Part shown: in pieces, positions 15,975 through 16,996 of the stretch
Layout of the letters: each line of letters starts with the position of its first letter
Numbering within the stretch: position 1 is the first letter of the stretch
Assembly: GCA_011524425.1 (NCBI GenBank)
Contig: WTKI01000063.1
Span: 1-16,996 of the forward strand
Direction of reading: 5' to 3'
Length of the DNA stretch: 16,996 nucleotides
DNA from: Altererythrobacter sp.
GTDB taxonomy: Bacteria; Pseudomonadota; Alphaproteobacteria; Sphingomonadales; Sphingomonadaceae
Made by a program: the position numbers and the translations under genes
Notes under the pieces: model-generated
Databases searched by the model: none
The model's input: the letters and a program-made list of their open reading frames with translations, nothing else
Told to the model about the DNA's origin: nothing

Positions 15975-16741
15975 GCGCCTTGTCCTTCACTGTTGGCAGC
16001 AGAGCCATCCTCTTTATTGCTTTGCGAGCCTGTTGGAGGAGGTGGATAGCGCAGCACACCTGTGGGATCGAAAAGCTTGCCGTCATCCAACCGCATAATC
16101 AGCGAATTGGACACTTTCTTAAGCAGCTGAATGTCATGCGTTGCGACAACCACAGTAGTACCTAACCGGTTCAAGGCTTCAAACAGGCGCAGCAATTTGA
16201 CCGCCATGTCCGGATCCACATTTCCGGTTGGTTCATCGGCAACGAGAATCTTTGGCCGGGCAATCACTGCGCGCGCGATCGCCGCACGCTGCTGCTCTCC
16301 GCCTGATAGCGAAGCAGGCGGCGCATCTGCCCGGTGTGCCAGCCCGACCCATTCCAGCATGTCGGAAACCGGCTTTATGATGTCGCTTTCTTTCACACCC
16401 GCCACCCGCAAAGGCAGCGCAACATTGTCAAACGCTGACAAGTGCTCGACCAGACGAAAGTCCTGAAAGACAACCCCGATCCTGCGACGAAAGGCAGGCA
16501 ATTCGCCGCGTGGCAGTGTGATCAGGTCCTTGCTAAACATCCGAATGGCCCCGCGCGAAGGACGCTGAGCCAGATAAAGCATGCGCAAAAGACTTGTTTT
16601 TCCGGCACCGCTATTGCCAGTGAGAAAGTAAAATCGTCCCGGAAAAAGCGTAAAGGACAGGTCTCGCAAGACCTCAGGGCCGGTGCCGTAACGCATGCCG
16701 ACATTGTCAAAACTGACAATTTCTTTTTGCCCTTCGCTCAT
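15971..16741 (-). CDS. ftsE: FtsE, cell-division ABC transporter ATPase
   Basis: An ABC ATPase of 256 residues with all nucleotide-binding motifs: Walker A GNSGAGKT (42-49), Q-loop in VVFQDFRLVEHLS, signature LSGGEQQR, Walker B ILVADEPTGNVDP, and switch His in VVVATHD. The FQDF.L.EHLS segment is typical of FtsE, not of lipoprotein exporters. I start it at the ATG at 16741 (MSEGQKEIVSF), preceded by GGGAGA, though that ribosome site is very close to the ATG. In-frame ATG (16765) and TTG (16777) codons upstream are alternatives. It has a 40-residue Pro/Ser/Gly tail (YPPPPTGSQSN...) beyond the core, longer than E. coli FtsE. It is the first gene of the ftsE-ftsX-ydcF-plsC operon and divergent from a zinc-ribbon gene. 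Confidence 0.94.
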   Translation of the reverse strand: MSEGQKEIVSFDNVGMRYGTGPEVLRDLSFTLFPGRFYFLTGNSGAGKTSLLRMLYLAQRPSRGAIRMFSKDLITLPRGELPAFRRRIGVVFQDFRLVEHLSAFDNVALPLRVAGVKESDIIKPVSDMLEWVGLAHRADAPPASLSGGEQQRAAIARAVIARPKILVADEPTGNVDPDMAVKLLRLFEALNRLGTTVVVATHDIQLLKKVSNSLIMRLDDGKLFDPTGVLRYPPPPTGSQSNKEDGSAANSEGQGA

Positions 16742-16860
16742 TCTCCCGGCTCTATAGCGAGCCATTATCCGGTGCAAACACTAACGCGCTACGCGATTAA
16801 ACTTCATACAGCTTTGCAGCATGGCTGCCGCACCTTTGTGGAAAAAGCAGGCATTTAACT

Positions 16861-16887
16861 GCAAGCAGAGGTTAAAACTCTTGTTGC
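16861..16887. repeat. Imperfect inverted repeat between ftsE and the zinc-ribbon gene
   Basis: GCAAGCAGAG (16861-16870) and CTCTTGTTGC (16878-16887) pair at eight of ten positions around the 7-base spacer GTTAAAA. It lies in the 177-base divergent gap (16742-16918) and starts 58 bases before the plus-strand ATG, so it could be an operator for either gene or a leader hairpin of the zinc-ribbon gene. The rest of the gap shows only a 5-bp dyad (GCAGC-ATG-GCTGC at about 16816-16828) and no convincing -35/-10 pair. Confidence 0.3.
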
Positions 16888-16918
16888 GGGAAGGGCCTCA
16901 ACGTAAGACCTGCACGGA

Positions 16919-16996
16919 ATGATTATCGCATGTCCAGCCTGTAGCACGCGCTATGTCGTGCCTGACGAGGCCATCGGCATTGATGGGCGCACAGTC
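16919..16996 (+). CDS. MJ0042-type zinc-ribbon domain protein, N-terminal fragment
   Basis: Only 26 codons are in the window. They start at an ATG at 16919 and remain open to the last base. The translation [20 protein letters not shown] is the classic MJ0042/zinc-ribbon opening: CPAC gives the first zinc knuckle (C5, C8), followed by [17 protein letters not shown], which normally leads to a second CxxC just beyond the window edge. In alphaproteobacteria such domains usually head longer proteins with a later membrane segment, but nothing beyond the ribbon can be seen here. The gene is divergent from ftsE. The Shine-Dalgarno is weak (GCACGGA directly upstream). Confidence 0.8.
   Translation, partial: MIIACPACSTRYVVPDEAIGIDGRTV

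Noticed and set aside
16761..16775. A DnaA-box-like TTATCCGGT near ftsE
   Set aside because: It is a single site with two mismatches to TTATCCACA, and no cluster or AT-rich region; not an origin.
1..16996. Mobile elements, integrase sites, phage genes, CRISPR repeats, toxin-antitoxin or defence systems
   Set aside because: No transposase or integrase motifs, no regularly spaced repeats and no abrupt composition change were seen; all genes belong to ordinary core families or small secreted unknowns.

Overview
The window looks like chromosome from an alphaproteobacterium of the Sphingomonadales, most likely Erythrobacteraceae-like. The basis is the style of the proteins (the glycine-rich HflK head, FtsE with the YGTGPEVL segment, the hisC-tyrA and metX-metW pairs) and the moderate GC content. 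The genus is inferred; no rRNA or other marker gene is present. Genes are densely packed. I see no mobile element, CRISPR array, tRNA or rRNA, and no gene-free stretch above about 180 bases. This is core housekeeping DNA, not an accessory island.

Layout, left to right. (1) 8-991, minus: Mrp/ApbC Fe-S carrier ATPase, divergent from (2) an envelope-proteostasis group on plus: hflK, hflC and a DegP/DegQ-type periplasmic protease (1066-4767), closed by a clear intrinsic terminator at 4801-4840. (3) Minus strand: a bifunctional class A penicillin-binding protein (4873-7125), msrB (7245-7664), a GST-fold gene best matching the FtsZ-binding protein FzlA but broken by a one-base frameshift (7746-8416), and two small secreted proteins of unknown function (8528-8989 and 9068-9454). 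(4) Plus: a small VOC-fold protein (9557-9949). (5) Minus: metX-metW for methionine synthesis (9995-11681), divergent from (6) plus: a hisC-type aminotransferase translationally coupled to tyrA (11765-13764). (7) Minus: a tightly coupled ftsE-ftsX-ydcF-plsC operon (13820-16741), divergent from (8) the first 26 codons of an MJ0042-type zinc-ribbon protein running off the right edge.

The themes are envelope biogenesis and division (PBP1A, FtsEX, FzlA-like, PlsC, YdcF), envelope and oxidative stress (HflKC, DegP, MsrB) and amino acid synthesis (MetXW, HisC/TyrA).

I found no convincing novel multi-gene system. The most useful second looks are the frameshifted fzlA-like gene, a 54-nt composite hairpin between it and its upstream neighbour, and a hairpin that buries the ribosome binding site of the secreted protein at 8528-8989. 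Several start codons are set inward from the longest reading frame, with reasons given.
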